64,000 bases of DNA from an uncultured Bacteroidales bacterium (GTDB lineage: Bacteria; Bacteroidota; Bacteroidia; Bacteroidales; Bacteroidaceae): positions 62,001 through 126,000 of the forward strand of contig CACYYM010000005.1 of the NCBI GenBank assembly GCA_902778625.1, in the 5' to 3' direction. Every line of letters begins with the position of its first letter. The first letter of the stretch is position 1. The notes under the pieces are model-generated. The model did not search any database and had not been told where the DNA came from. It worked only from the letters and a program-made list of their open reading frames with translations. Shown here in pieces: positions 10,139-18,071 of this stretch. The translations under genes were made by a program, and so were the position numbers.

Positions 10139-11227
10139 ATGAAGAAAATTTTACTCTCTATCCTATGTACTCTTTTCTGCCTCTGCGCAGGAGCACAAAG
10201 TGAGAAAACTTACACCGAGCATTACGTTGTGAAGACAAATGGCGTTGTGACAAACGAGGCTGATGCCGATGTCACCATTGTCGATAACGGCAACGGAACT
10301 ATCAACTTCGTTCTTAAAGAGTTCACCGTCACTATCGGCAACGAGCCGACAAATGTGGGCGATATCAGCCTTGAAGGTGTTCCCGTGACGGAAGGCGAAG
10401 ACGGTCTGAAGCACTTTACCGACGAGGGTCGCACGTTTACGATTCCAGCCGAGAAGCTCCCTGCCGATTTCAGGCCGTATGCTTTTGCGTTCCAGAACAT
10501 CCCTTATACACTTCAGGGCAAGTTGAACGACACGAAGCTCTATGCAACAATCAATATCGACATGAGCACACTCGGGCAGTCCATCTCCGTCGAGGTCGGC
10601 ACAGACGACTTCCCCACGCCCGTCGGCAAAGCCTATACTGAGCCGCTTATCGTTACCATCAACGGCAATAGCTCGGAACCACAGGACGCAAACGTCATTG
10701 TGCAGGATAACGGCGATGGCACCATCAACTTCGTGCTCAAGAACTTCATTCTCGTTATCGGGGAAGAAGAGATGGCAGTCGGCAACATTTGCGTCGAGAA
10801 CATTGCTGTGGAGGAAGGCGACGACGGACTTAAGCACTTTGCATACAACGGCGGCACCGTCCTGCAGGAAGGCGACTTGGAAGGTGTCGAGTGGATGGGA
10901 CCGTTTATCAACACGTTGTGTGGCGGCGAGGTGCCCCTCGACCTCCGTGGCAAGATGAACGACGACAAGCTCTACGTAACCATCGACATCGACCTCCAGA
11001 ACGTCATGCAGCAGATTGTCTATGTGCAGCTCGGCACCGACGACTTCCCGCCGGCAGGAGTTTTAGGTGACGCTAACGGCGACGGCGAAGTTGATATCGC
11101 AGACGTGACGTATATCCTCGGAGTGATGGCAAGCGGTGGTAAAGAAGCTGTCGCAGACATCAATGGCGACGGTGAAGTTGATATTGCAGACGTCACCAAC
11201 GTCCTTACCATCATGGCAAACAAATAA
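10139..11227 (+). CDS. Exported protein: two calycin-like domains plus C-terminal dockerin-like repeat
   Basis: 362 residues with a signal peptide ending near CAGAQ (residue 20). Two copies of a calycin-like beta domain follow (about 22-155 and 162-300). Both open with YTE and contain DNG.GTINFVLK.F...IG, so they arose by internal duplication. Residues about 308-362 hold two EF-hand-like dockerin segments (GDANGDGEVDIADVTYIL and DINGDGEVDIADVTNVL). Dockerins bind cohesins in clostridial cellulosomes. In Bacteroidetes the partner is generally unknown, and no cohesin is seen here. The next gene, 45 nt downstream, carries one related calycin-like domain, so the two probably share a transcript. 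Molecular function unknown. Confidence 0.75.
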   Translation: MKKILLSILCTLFCLCAGAQSEKTYTEHYVVKTNGVVTNEADADVTIVDNGNGTINFVLKEFTVTIGNEPTNVGDISLEGVPVTEGEDGLKHFTDEGRTFTIPAEKLPADFRPYAFAFQNIPYTLQGKLNDTKLYATINIDMSTLGQSISVEVGTDDFPTPVGKAYTEPLIVTINGNSSEPQDANVIVQDNGDGTINFVLKNFILVIGEEEMAVGNICVENIAVEEGDDGLKHFAYNGGTVLQEGDLEGVEWMGPFINTLCGGEVPLDLRGKMNDDKLYVTIDIDLQNVMQQIVYVQLGTDDFPPAGVLGDANGDGEVDIADVTYILGVMASGGKEAVADINGDGEVDIADVTNVLTIMANK

Positions 11228-11272
11228 CACAGAAAAATAAACAAAACACAAACAAAGATAACGATTAAAACG

Positions 11273-13579
11273 ATGAAGAAATTATTTATCGCATTAAGCC
11301 TTGCCGCTTTTGCTTTGGGCGCACAGGCACAGTACCAGTTGACAAACCCAGGCTTTGATGGCACCTGGTCAGCAATACAGCCTTATACAGGAGGAGGTTC
11401 GACGAATGTAGGCACTACTCCCGATGGATGGTGCGTGGCTAATGTTGCAGGCTTTAATCTTATTGGTTGGATTGGTTCAACCGTAGTGGGTACGGCAGAT
11501 ACTGACCGTACTGGTGTCACGAATGGCCATTCCTGCAAGTTGCAGAATGTGGAGTATGCGGGTAATGTCATTCCTGGTTATGTTACTTTAGGCACTTCTT
11601 GGAACACTGCAAACACGACCGGTGGCAATTCCGATGGTGGTTCCTTCGGCGGCGCATCATTCACTCGCACTCCAGATGCCATAGAGTTCTACTACAAGCG
11701 GACTGCTGCCGATAACAGCCAACCTGCATCTGTCGTTGCTTATATGTGGAAGGGCAGCACCTCGCAGACAAATGTTCCTGTCAGCATCAGTAACTCCCCC
11801 AAAAAGGTAACTATGACCAATCGTGACCGCAACATCTTGGGCTTGTCCTATTCCTTGCCAACGGGCGACAGCAACAGTCCAACCTATTCTTCCGACTTCA
11901 GTCTTATTGCCTCTCTTATGACGGGCGATGAGCATATTGTAAGACTTACTGAAGAGAAGAGTGACTGGACGAAGGCAACATACGAGTTCACATATCACAA
12001 TGCAACAGACAAACCAACGATGATTAATGTTGTCTTCGGTGCGATGGATTACTTCACAGACCGCTCGAACCATAAAAAGAACAATACACTGACGGTGGAT
12101 GACGTGAAGTTCCTCTATTACTCCGAACTTGCTTCCTGCTCATACAACGGAACCGCTGTTACCTTTACTAATGGTACGGCAACCATCGATGAGTTTTATG
12201 ATGCAAGTAAGCTCAGCGTTGCTTCCAACGGACATGGTGCTACCATTGAAAAGAGCATGAACGAAGCCACACAATTGCTCACCATTACCGTTAAGGGCGA
12301 GGATATAAGCGAGAATGCATCCAACTATCACACCTATACCATACAGTTCAAGGATGCGGCTCTCTCTGACCTTTCCTATAATGGAGCTACTCTCTCTGGT
12401 TTCTCTGAGAGCGTTACCAGCTACGACCTTTCATCAGTTTTGTATGATGAGACTAAGCTTAGCTACACTGTGAAGGGTTCTGCAACAGCTGTCAAGAGCT
12501 ATGATGCAGAGACTGGTCTCCTGACTATCACTGTAACAGGTGCTACATCTGTCACTGAATATACCATACAATTTAAGGTTAAGACAGGTCCCGAAGTGGT
12601 TTCTACTAAGACATATACAGAAGACCTGTATGTGACTATGGGCATGAATACCGCAGACAAGCAACCTGCAAATATTCAAGTTGAGACGCTTGAAAATGGC
12701 AATATCAACTTCGTGCTCAAGAATTTTGTGCTTGTCGCAGGCGAAGAAATAATGCCTATCGGAAACATTGCAGTAGAGAACATCGAGGTGGCATCAGACA
12801 ACACCTTCTCTTTCAATGGCGGCATTGAACTTGCGGAAGGTGACGATCCTGCTTATGCAGGTACTTGGTTTGGCCCGACCGTTAATGGTTTGTGTGGTGG
12901 CAACGTGCCTATCAATATGGTTGGTGAGTTCATCGGCGACGACCATGTAATTGTTTATATTTCCATCAAGATAGCAGCGATTGTGGGGTATGATGTCGAG
13001 GTACACCTTGGCTATGCTCGCTTGGCACCTGGTGCAATGGCTGTCAATGCTGAGGCTCAGTATGGCACGTTCTGTGCTCCTTGTGCCGTTGAGATTCCCG
13101 AAGGCGTGCAGGCTTATACTGTGCCCAGCGTTACCAACAATGTGCTCGACCTGAATGAACTGACAGATGGCACTATCCCTGCCAATACGCCTGTCGTGCT
13201 CTATGCAGAGAGCGAATATGCCTCACCCGAGATATTCGCCATTGCAGAGGAGGGCACCCCCACCGTCGGTCTTCTGACTGGTGTCTATGAGGCAACTCCT
13301 GCTCCTGTTGACAGCTATGTTCTGCAGAATCAGGGAGGTAAGGTTGGATTCTATCATGTTGAAGGCACTCAGCCCGAAGTTGGTGCGAACCGCTGCTACT
13401 TGACCACCTCTTCTGGCATCAAGGCATTCTTCTTCGATGAGGATGATGCAACAGCTATTAAGGCTATCGACAATGCACAACAGACCGCAGAAGGCGCCAT
13501 CTACAACCTTTCAGGTCAGCGCATGAGCAAGATGCAGAAGGGTATTAACATAATCAATGGCAAAAAGGTTCTTAAGTAA
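11273..13579 (+). CDS. Exported multidomain protein with calycin-like domain and sorting-like C-terminal tail
   Basis: 768 residues; signal peptide ends in GAQAQ (about residue 20). Residues 20-285 begin YQLTNPGFDGTW and resemble the PCMD-type putative carbohydrate-binding domain of Bacteroidetes surface proteins (tentative). Two short Ig-like repeats follow (about 285-440; 'SYNGT.VTF' and 'LSYNGATLSGF'), then one calycin-like domain (about 447-582), a beta-rich region (585-740) and the tail IYNLSGQRMSKMQKGINI...KKVLK. That tail resembles a short type IX secretion sorting signal, which suggests export to the surface (inference). Two tiny peptide genes follow within 2 nt. No catalytic motif was recognised. 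Confidence 0.7.
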   Translation: MKKLFIALSLAAFALGAQAQYQLTNPGFDGTWSAIQPYTGGGSTNVGTTPDGWCVANVAGFNLIGWIGSTVVGTADTDRTGVTNGHSCKLQNVEYAGNVIPGYVTLGTSWNTANTTGGNSDGGSFGGASFTRTPDAIEFYYKRTAADNSQPASVVAYMWKGSTSQTNVPVSISNSPKKVTMTNRDRNILGLSYSLPTGDSNSPTYSSDFSLIASLMTGDEHIVRLTEEKSDWTKATYEFTYHNATDKPTMINVVFGAMDYFTDRSNHKKNNTLTVDDVKFLYYSELASCSYNGTAVTFTNGTATIDEFYDASKLSVASNGHGATIEKSMNEATQLLTITVKGEDISENASNYHTYTIQFKDAALSDLSYNGATLSGFSESVTSYDLSSVLYDETKLSYTVKGSATAVKSYDAETGLLTITVTGATSVTEYTIQFKVKTGPEVVSTKTYTEDLYVTMGMNTADKQPANIQVETLENGNINFVLKNFVLVAGEEIMPIGNIAVENIEVASDNTFSFNGGIELAEGDDPAYAGTWFGPTVNGLCGGNVPINMVGEFIGDDHVIVYISIKIAAIVGYDVEVHLGYARLAPGAMAVNAEAQYGTFCAPCAVEIPEGVQAYTVPSVTNNVLDLNELTDGTIPANTPVVLYAESEYASPEIFAIAEEGTPTVGLLTGVYEATPAPVDSYVLQNQGGKVGFYHVEGTQPEVGANRCYLTTSSGIKAFFFDEDDATAIKAIDNAQQTAEGAIYNLSGQRMSKMQKGINIINGKKVLK

Positions 13580-13580
13580 T

Positions 13581-13769
13581 ATGAAGAAGAAGAGATTTGT
13601 AGCGCCCTCGCTGTTTGCTGTCGAGTTGCAAGCAAACAATATGATGGCTGTCAGCCTTGGAGGCACAGCTGATGGCAGCACAGTCCTCGGTAAGGAAAAC
13701 GACGACTGGGAATTATGGGACGATGAAGATGAGAGTTTCATTCCTAAGAACCCGAAGTATTTCAATTAG
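13581..13769 (+). CDS. Small peptide, Trp/acidic-tail family, copy 1
   Basis: 62 residues, starting 2 nt after the preceding stop codon, so translation is probably coupled. No signal peptide is evident. It shares with two other peptides of this window (13771 and 45723) the order: basic start, P-[AS]-[LI], a V/I-x-E motif, M-[ML]-A-x-S, D-G-S, and the acidic aromatic end (here KENDDWELWDDED). It is longer than its relatives by an added C-terminus (SFIPKNPKYFN). The upstream in-frame ATG at 13557 overlaps the previous gene and is unlikely to be the start. Function unknown. Confidence 0.7.
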   Translation: MKKKRFVAPSLFAVELQANNMMAVSLGGTADGSTVLGKENDDWELWDDEDESFIPKNPKYFN

Positions 13770-13770
13770 T

Positions 13771-13926
13771 ATGAAGACTTATATTATTCCTGCTTTGCAG
13801 GTCAATGAAGCCCAGGCACAGAACATGATGGCTGTCAGCATTCTGGACGGCAGTGCTGATTCCGGTAAGGAAGTCCTCACAAAGGAGGACGATAATTGGG
13901 ATTTCTGGGGCGACGAGGCTGAGTAA
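13771..13926 (+). CDS. Small peptide, Trp/acidic-tail family, copy 2
   Basis: 51 residues, starting 1 nt after the stop of copy 1. It contains P-A-L-Q-V-N-E-A-Q-A, then NMMAVS, DGSAD and the end LTKEDDNWDFWGDEAE. The NMMAVS and W..W parts match copy 1, and the NEAQA and LTKED parts match the copy at 45723. Copies 1 and 2 look like a tandem duplication that has diverged. No signal peptide, no transmembrane stretch and no cysteine. A hairpin follows at 13949. The role is unknown; possibilities are a secreted or processed peptide, or a small partner of the upstream protein. Confidence 0.75.
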   Translation: MKTYIIPALQVNEAQAQNMMAVSILDGSADSGKEVLTKEDDNWDFWGDEAE

Positions 13927-13948
13927 TCAGTCGGCCCTCTCATAGCAT

Positions 13949-13990
13949 GTTTCCCCACTGCCCTGCCACAGAGGCAAGCGGTGGGGAAAC
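13949..13990 (+). terminator. Hairpin ending the calycin/small-peptide operon
   Basis: Perfect 10-nt arms GTTTCCCCAC (13949-13958) and GTGGGGAAAC (13981-13990), with a further GCC/GGC pairing inside. Only a short T-rich stretch follows, so this is a probable rather than certain terminator. It lies 22 nt after the peptide stop and before miaA. Confidence 0.6.
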
Positions 13991-14013
13991 GTGTTTCATT
14001 ATATAATATAAAT

Positions 14014-14928
14014 ATGTATAGCGGGCTTATCACAATCCTCGGTCCAACTGCGTCGGGCAAGACAACGCTTGCGGCGCATCTGGCTGCTCGTCTCGGCGAT
14101 GCGGAAATCATCAGTGCAGACAGTCGTCAGGTGTATTGTGGCATGGACATTGGCACAGGGAAGGACCTTGCTGACTATGTCGTAGATGGGACTGTGGTTC
14201 CCTACCATCTTATCGACATCTGCGAGGCTGGCGAGAAGTACAATCTTTTTCGTTTCCAACAGGATTTCCATGTGGCTTACGACGGCATCCTTGCCCGCCA
14301 ACATCGTCCTATCCTATGTGGCGGCACGGGGCTTTATATCGAATCAGTCTTGAAAGGCTATAAGATGGAGGCCGTGCCTGAGAACCCTGCGCTGCGTGAG
14401 CAATTGAAAGACTGTTCGATGCAGGAGCTCAAGGAGATTCTCGAGGGCTACAAGACGCTGCATAATGTGACGGATCTCGATACGACGAAGCGTGCCATCC
14501 GTGCCATCGAAATACAAGCCTATTATCGGGAGCACGGGACGCTGGAGCGCGATTTCCCTGCGATTGAAAGTATCATTGTTGGCGTCGACATCGACCGTGA
14601 GTTGCGTCGACAGCGAATCAGCGAGCGGCTACGTCGTCGTTTGGAACAGGAGAACATGGTGGACGAGGTGCGTCACCTCTTGGAACGTGTTCCTGCTGAG
14701 GATCTTATTTATTATGGCCTGGAATACAAGTATTTGACCCTTTATTGTTTGGGTCAGCTTTCATACGACGAGATGGTGCGTCAGCTGGAGATTGCCATCC
14801 ATCAGTTTGCCAAGCGACAGATGACCTGGTTCCGTGGCATGGAACGTCGCGGCTTTACAATACACTGGATAAACGGCACGCTCCCTTTGGAGGAGCGTGT
14901 GGAGAAGGTTCTAAGCCTTTTGGATTAG
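14014..14928 (+). CDS. miaA: tRNA dimethylallyltransferase (first of two copies)
   Basis: 304 residues from the ATG at 14014. An in-frame GTG at 13981 lies inside the hairpin and would add an unlikely leader. MiaA adds a dimethylallyl group to A37 of tRNAs that read UNN codons. Visible features are the P-loop GPTASGKT close to the start, ISADSRQVYCGMDIGTGK, and the late Q.AKRQMTWFRGME block. Bacteroidales commonly carry two MiaA proteins; the second copy here is at 60062 and has the more standard WFAHD ending. This copy diverges in places from the common pattern (for example GKDLADYVVDGTVVPYHLI). Its stop overlaps the convergent peptidase gene by 4 nt. Confidence 0.92.
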   Translation: MYSGLITILGPTASGKTTLAAHLAARLGDAEIISADSRQVYCGMDIGTGKDLADYVVDGTVVPYHLIDICEAGEKYNLFRFQQDFHVAYDGILARQHRPILCGGTGLYIESVLKGYKMEAVPENPALREQLKDCSMQELKEILEGYKTLHNVTDLDTTKRAIRAIEIQAYYREHGTLERDFPAIESIIVGVDIDRELRRQRISERLRRRLEQENMVDEVRHLLERVPAEDLIYYGLEYKYLTLYCLGQLSYDEMVRQLEIAIHQFAKRQMTWFRGMERRGFTIHWINGTLPLEERVEKVLSLLD

Positions 14929-15890
14929 CTGTACTTAAGGATTTGTCCGGGACGTAGGACTGCGTTGCGCTTGATGTTGTTCAGGCGGCAAAGTCGGTCG
15001 ACGCTGGTGCCGCACTTGCGTGCGATGGAAGAAAGCGTTTCGCCGGACTTAACTTTATGAACGCGTGTACGCGGTTTTGCCTTTATCTGCTGGATCTTCT
15101 TCTGTTGGAAGGCTTCGCTTTCGGCCTCCTTGGCAAGAAGAGCATTGGCAGCCTCTTCGCTCATTTCTTCTTCGCCGCCAACGACATTGTCTGTTGCTGC
15201 CAGCATTGTGCCGCGACCGCTTGAGCGGAAGAGATAGAAGTCGCCCTTGACGTCCTGTGCTTCGAAGTCGAAGAGACGTTCGGGGTCAATGAACTGACCG
15301 AGGAAGCGAGTCTCGAAGTGCAGATGCGAACCGGTGGAACGGCCTGTGCTGCCGCCGAGACCGATGACGTCGCCAGCCCTGACAATCTGATTGGGCTTGC
15401 AGAGATGGCGGCTCATGTGGCCGTAAACTGTCTCCAGTCCGTTGGGGTGACGGATTATGACGTAGTTGCCGTAGCCGTATCGTTCGAAGGCAACGACGCG
15501 TACTTTACCAGAGAATGCTGCGCGGATGGTGTCACCCACAAAGACTTTGATGTCGGTACCGTAGTGCTGACGGCGGAACGAGCGACGATAGCCGTAGTGG
15601 CTTGTCACCATGCGGCTGTCGCAAGGCATATGGAACTGACGGAGGTCGATTCTGTATTCTGATGGAAGTGCCACGCCGTATGAGCGTGTGTATTCGTTGT
15701 CCCAATTGGGATAGAGTGAAGCTGCCGGGGATTGCAGGTTTTCCATGGTCTCCTGTTCGCTGAACCTTACGAGGGAGATGCTGTCGATGGTACGCATCTT
15801 TCGGTCGATGGGTGCGATGTCGGCAAGTCGGTCTTGGGCAAAGCTACACAAGGTGATGAATAATGAAAGGGTGGTGAGTATGTTTTTCAT
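14925..15890 (-). CDS. Exported M23-family peptidase with C-terminal LysM domain
   Basis: 321 residues with a signal peptide ending near SFAQ (residue 19). The M23 lysostaphin-like domain (about 85-215) shows the metal ligands HYGTD (His109, Asp113) and the HLHFE motif, so it is predicted to be an active zinc endopeptidase acting on peptidoglycan cross-links. A linker rich in Glu and Ala leads to one LysM domain (about 277-321, HKVKSGETLSSIARKCGTS), which binds peptidoglycan. It lies 27 nt downstream of ndk on the same strand and may be co-transcribed with it. Its own 3' end overlaps miaA. Confidence 0.9.
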   Translation of the reverse strand: MKNILTTLSLFITLCSFAQDRLADIAPIDRKMRTIDSISLVRFSEQETMENLQSPAASLYPNWDNEYTRSYGVALPSEYRIDLRQFHMPCDSRMVTSHYGYRRSFRRQHYGTDIKVFVGDTIRAAFSGKVRVVAFERYGYGNYVIIRHPNGLETVYGHMSRHLCKPNQIVRAGDVIGLGGSTGRSTGSHLHFETRFLGQFIDPERLFDFEAQDVKGDFYLFRSSGRGTMLAATDNVVGGEEEMSEEAANALLAKEAESEAFQQKKIQQIKAKPRTRVHKVKSGETLSSIARKCGTSVDRLCRLNNIKRNAVLRPGQILKYS

Positions 15891-15917
15891 TTAGATAGTG
15901 TTTTCTGTTAATATGCA

Positions 15918-16379
15918 TTAGGACAGATCCAGTGCGTAGAGTCGGTCCATGTTGAGATCGCCCAGATCGTAGAGTTCTTCGGGCTTGAAGAAACGTTTTA
16001 ACTCGATGGCTGCGGACGTTGGCGAGTCAGACGCATGCACGATGTTCTGCTGATTGCTCATGCAGTAGTCGCCGCGGATGGTTCCGGGTTCTGCCTTACG
16101 GCCATTGGTATAGCCTGTGATGAAACGAACCACTTCGATGGCGTCGGTCCCTTCGAGACACATGGCAACGACAGGTGTGCGCATCATGGATGCCTTGAGT
16201 GCGGGGAAGAATGGTTTACCCACGAGGTGGGCGTAGTGTTCGTTGAGAATCTCGTCGTCGAGCCAGAGCATTTTCATGCCGACTATACGCAATCCTTTCT
16301 TCTCAAAGCGGCTGGTGACTTCGCCTATCAGGCCTCTCATCACAGTGCTCGGTTTGAGCAGCACCAGGGTTCTTTCCAT
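15918..16379 (-). CDS. ndk: Nucleoside diphosphate kinase
   Basis: 153 residues from MERTLVLLKP; 14 further in-frame codons upstream look like leader. Ndk transfers the gamma phosphate between nucleoside triphosphates and diphosphates through a phospho-histidine. The active site NIVHASDS places the catalytic His at residue 115, and the nucleotide-binding GTIRGDY lies just before it. Length and motifs are typical. A good promoter lies upstream at 16446-16477. Confidence 0.95.
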   Translation of the reverse strand: MERTLVLLKPSTVMRGLIGEVTSRFEKKGLRIVGMKMLWLDDEILNEHYAHLVGKPFFPALKASMMRTPVVAMCLEGTDAIEVVRFITGYTNGRKAEPGTIRGDYCMSNQQNIVHASDSPTSAAIELKRFFKPEELYDLGDLNMDRLYALDLS

Positions 16380-16445
16380 TTCGTCGTGTTTCGTTTGGTA
16401 GCGTTTCGTCCTTTGTGGCAAGGGCGTTTTCTACGTTTCCAGCTG

Positions 16446-16477
16446 CAAAGTTACGACAAAAACGCCAGATTACCAAA
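16446..16477 (-). promoter_or_regulatory. Promoter for ndk
   Basis: On the minus strand, TTTG (16477-16474), a 20-nt spacer and TAACTTTG (16453-16446) match the Bacteroidetes -33/-7 consensus. It lies about 66 nt before the ndk start. Confidence 0.75.
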
Positions 16478-16546
16478 TACTTTTAGTATTTTTAACGACT
16501 TCGAACGCTTGTTGACATTTCCTGCATGGAATATGGGAGAAAAAAA

Positions 16547-16628
16547 CCCCGCGTGCGGCGTTTTAATTTCCGCGTGCGGGGATTGCCATCGCCGCGTGCG
16601 GAAATTGCAATCCCCGCGTGCGGCGTTT
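16547..16628. repeat. 22-nt array with CCGC-N2-GCGG cores (array A)
   Basis: Four CCGCGTGCGG cores at 16549, 16570, 16592 and 16614 (steps of 21, 22, 22), separated by AATTT, GGATTGCCATCG and AAATTGCAATCC type linkers. It lies between the 3' end of the TolC gene and the ndk promoter. The ends can fold into G+C-rich hairpins that could terminate transcription from the efflux operon. Confidence 0.9.
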
Positions 16629-16644
16629 GAAAGTGTGGTTTTTG

Positions 16645-18069
16645 TTATTTCAGGACGCCCTGTGCCTTGAGCAGTTTTGTGTGTGCTACCTGAAGCTGGC
16701 ATTTAGCGTTGACATGGTCGGCTGATGCTTGCTGCCACATTGCCTGTGCGTCGAGCAATTGTGAGAGGGGCTCGAGTCCGGCATCGTATTGCTGACGGGC
16801 GAGCCGCATGTTTTCTTCTGCCTGCTCCAGACTGCGCTGTGTGATGCTGAGTTCTGTCTGCGCTTCGTCGAAGTTGTTGGCAGCCTGAGCCAGTTCGAGC
16901 TGCATCTGCTCGGTGAGGTCCTGCTGTTCCGTCTGCGCAATCTGCTGGCGGGCTTTGGCAGAGCGGAGTTTGTAGGTGCGTTCGCCGAAGGTGATAAGGG
17001 GGACCTTGAGTGTTGCGCCGACGGCACCGGCACCTCTGTCGAGCAGTTTGCTTCCCGAAAGTTTGATGCCGTTGACGTAGGAATAGCCGGCAAACATCGC
17101 GAGCTGAGGCAGGTAGTCGCTGCGTGTGAGCTTCACTTGCTGCGATGCAATGTCTGTCTTTGCCTGGAGGATGGCGGACTCTGGACGGGCATCAATAGAA
17201 AGGCCGTCGGTCGGAATTGTTGCAGGAACAGCATCGGAGAATTGGTCGGCGTCAAGCTGCAAAGGTGTGTTCAGAGGCAGGCCGATAACGTGGCAGAGGT
17301 TCATCGTGCTCAGCCTTATGCCGTTTTCGGCACGCTGTATGGCAAGTTCAGCCTCGTTGAGTTTCACCTGTACCTTCATCTGGTCGTTGCGCGTCTTCAA
17401 GCCGTGACGCACGGCACTCTCCACGTTCTTCATCAACTCTTCGAGCAGTTGCTTGTAGGAGCGTGCGACGTCGGCAAGTTGTCGCGCACGTATCGCTTGC
17501 ATATAGGCTTCGTCGGTGTTCAGGATGACCTGGCTTTCCGTCAGTCGTATGTTCTCTTCAGCCATCTCAGCACCTCGCGATGCCATGCGGTAAGCTGCCG
17601 TTATCTTGCCGCCCATATAGAGCGGTTGGGTAAGTGAGACACCGCCAAGGAAAATGTTGCCCACCTTGTAGTCCATTTTCGTTGAAGGGAAGTCGGCATA
17701 CTGGTTCAGGATGTAGTTGCCGTCGGCTCCCATCGTGACATTTGGAACGTAGGTGCCTGTGGCCGGATTCAGCATGTAGATGGGCAGGTGTCCGCCAGCG
17801 ATGGAGAAATCGCCATTGGAGGTGGAGTAGAAGTCCGCGGCCATCAGGTTGATACGCGGATAGTAGTTTGTCTTATATGCCTTCGCGTCGTTCTGCGTTT
17901 GCTCGAGCGTCAACTTCGACTTGGCAATGTCCTTGTTGTGCTCCAGAGCGAGTTCGCGTGCCTGGCTCAGAGTGATGTCGCGTGCTGCTTCCTGTGCATC
18001 GACTTTGGCGAAAGGCATTGCCGCTGCGCACGCCAGCACAAGAAACACTTTGTTGATAAAGGTTTTCAT
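16645..18069 (-). CDS. TolC-family outer-membrane efflux protein
   Basis: 474 residues; signal peptide ends near KVDAQ (residue 26). It contains two long helical outer-membrane-efflux repeats (DITLSQARELALEHNKDI at about 32, and the C-terminal QYDAGLEPLSQLLDAQAMWQ), as expected for a trimeric exit duct. It is the third gene of the adaptor-pump-duct operon and starts 2 nt after the RND gene. The exported substrate cannot be deduced. Confidence 0.92.
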   Translation of the reverse strand: MKTFINKVFLVLACAAAMPFAKVDAQEAARDITLSQARELALEHNKDIAKSKLTLEQTQNDAKAYKTNYYPRINLMAADFYSTSNGDFSIAGGHLPIYMLNPATGTYVPNVTMGADGNYILNQYADFPSTKMDYKVGNIFLGGVSLTQPLYMGGKITAAYRMASRGAEMAEENIRLTESQVILNTDEAYMQAIRARQLADVARSYKQLLEELMKNVESAVRHGLKTRNDQMKVQVKLNEAELAIQRAENGIRLSTMNLCHVIGLPLNTPLQLDADQFSDAVPATIPTDGLSIDARPESAILQAKTDIASQQVKLTRSDYLPQLAMFAGYSYVNGIKLSGSKLLDRGAGAVGATLKVPLITFGERTYKLRSAKARQQIAQTEQQDLTEQMQLELAQAANNFDEAQTELSITQRSLEQAEENMRLARQQYDAGLEPLSQLLDAQAMWQQASADHVNAKCQLQVAHTKLLKAQGVLK

Positions 18070-18071
18070 AT

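Noticed and set aside
16547..16628. CRISPR array
   Set aside because: The 22-nt arrays have no unique spacers of 25-40 nt. Units are shorter than CRISPR repeats and there are no cas genes.
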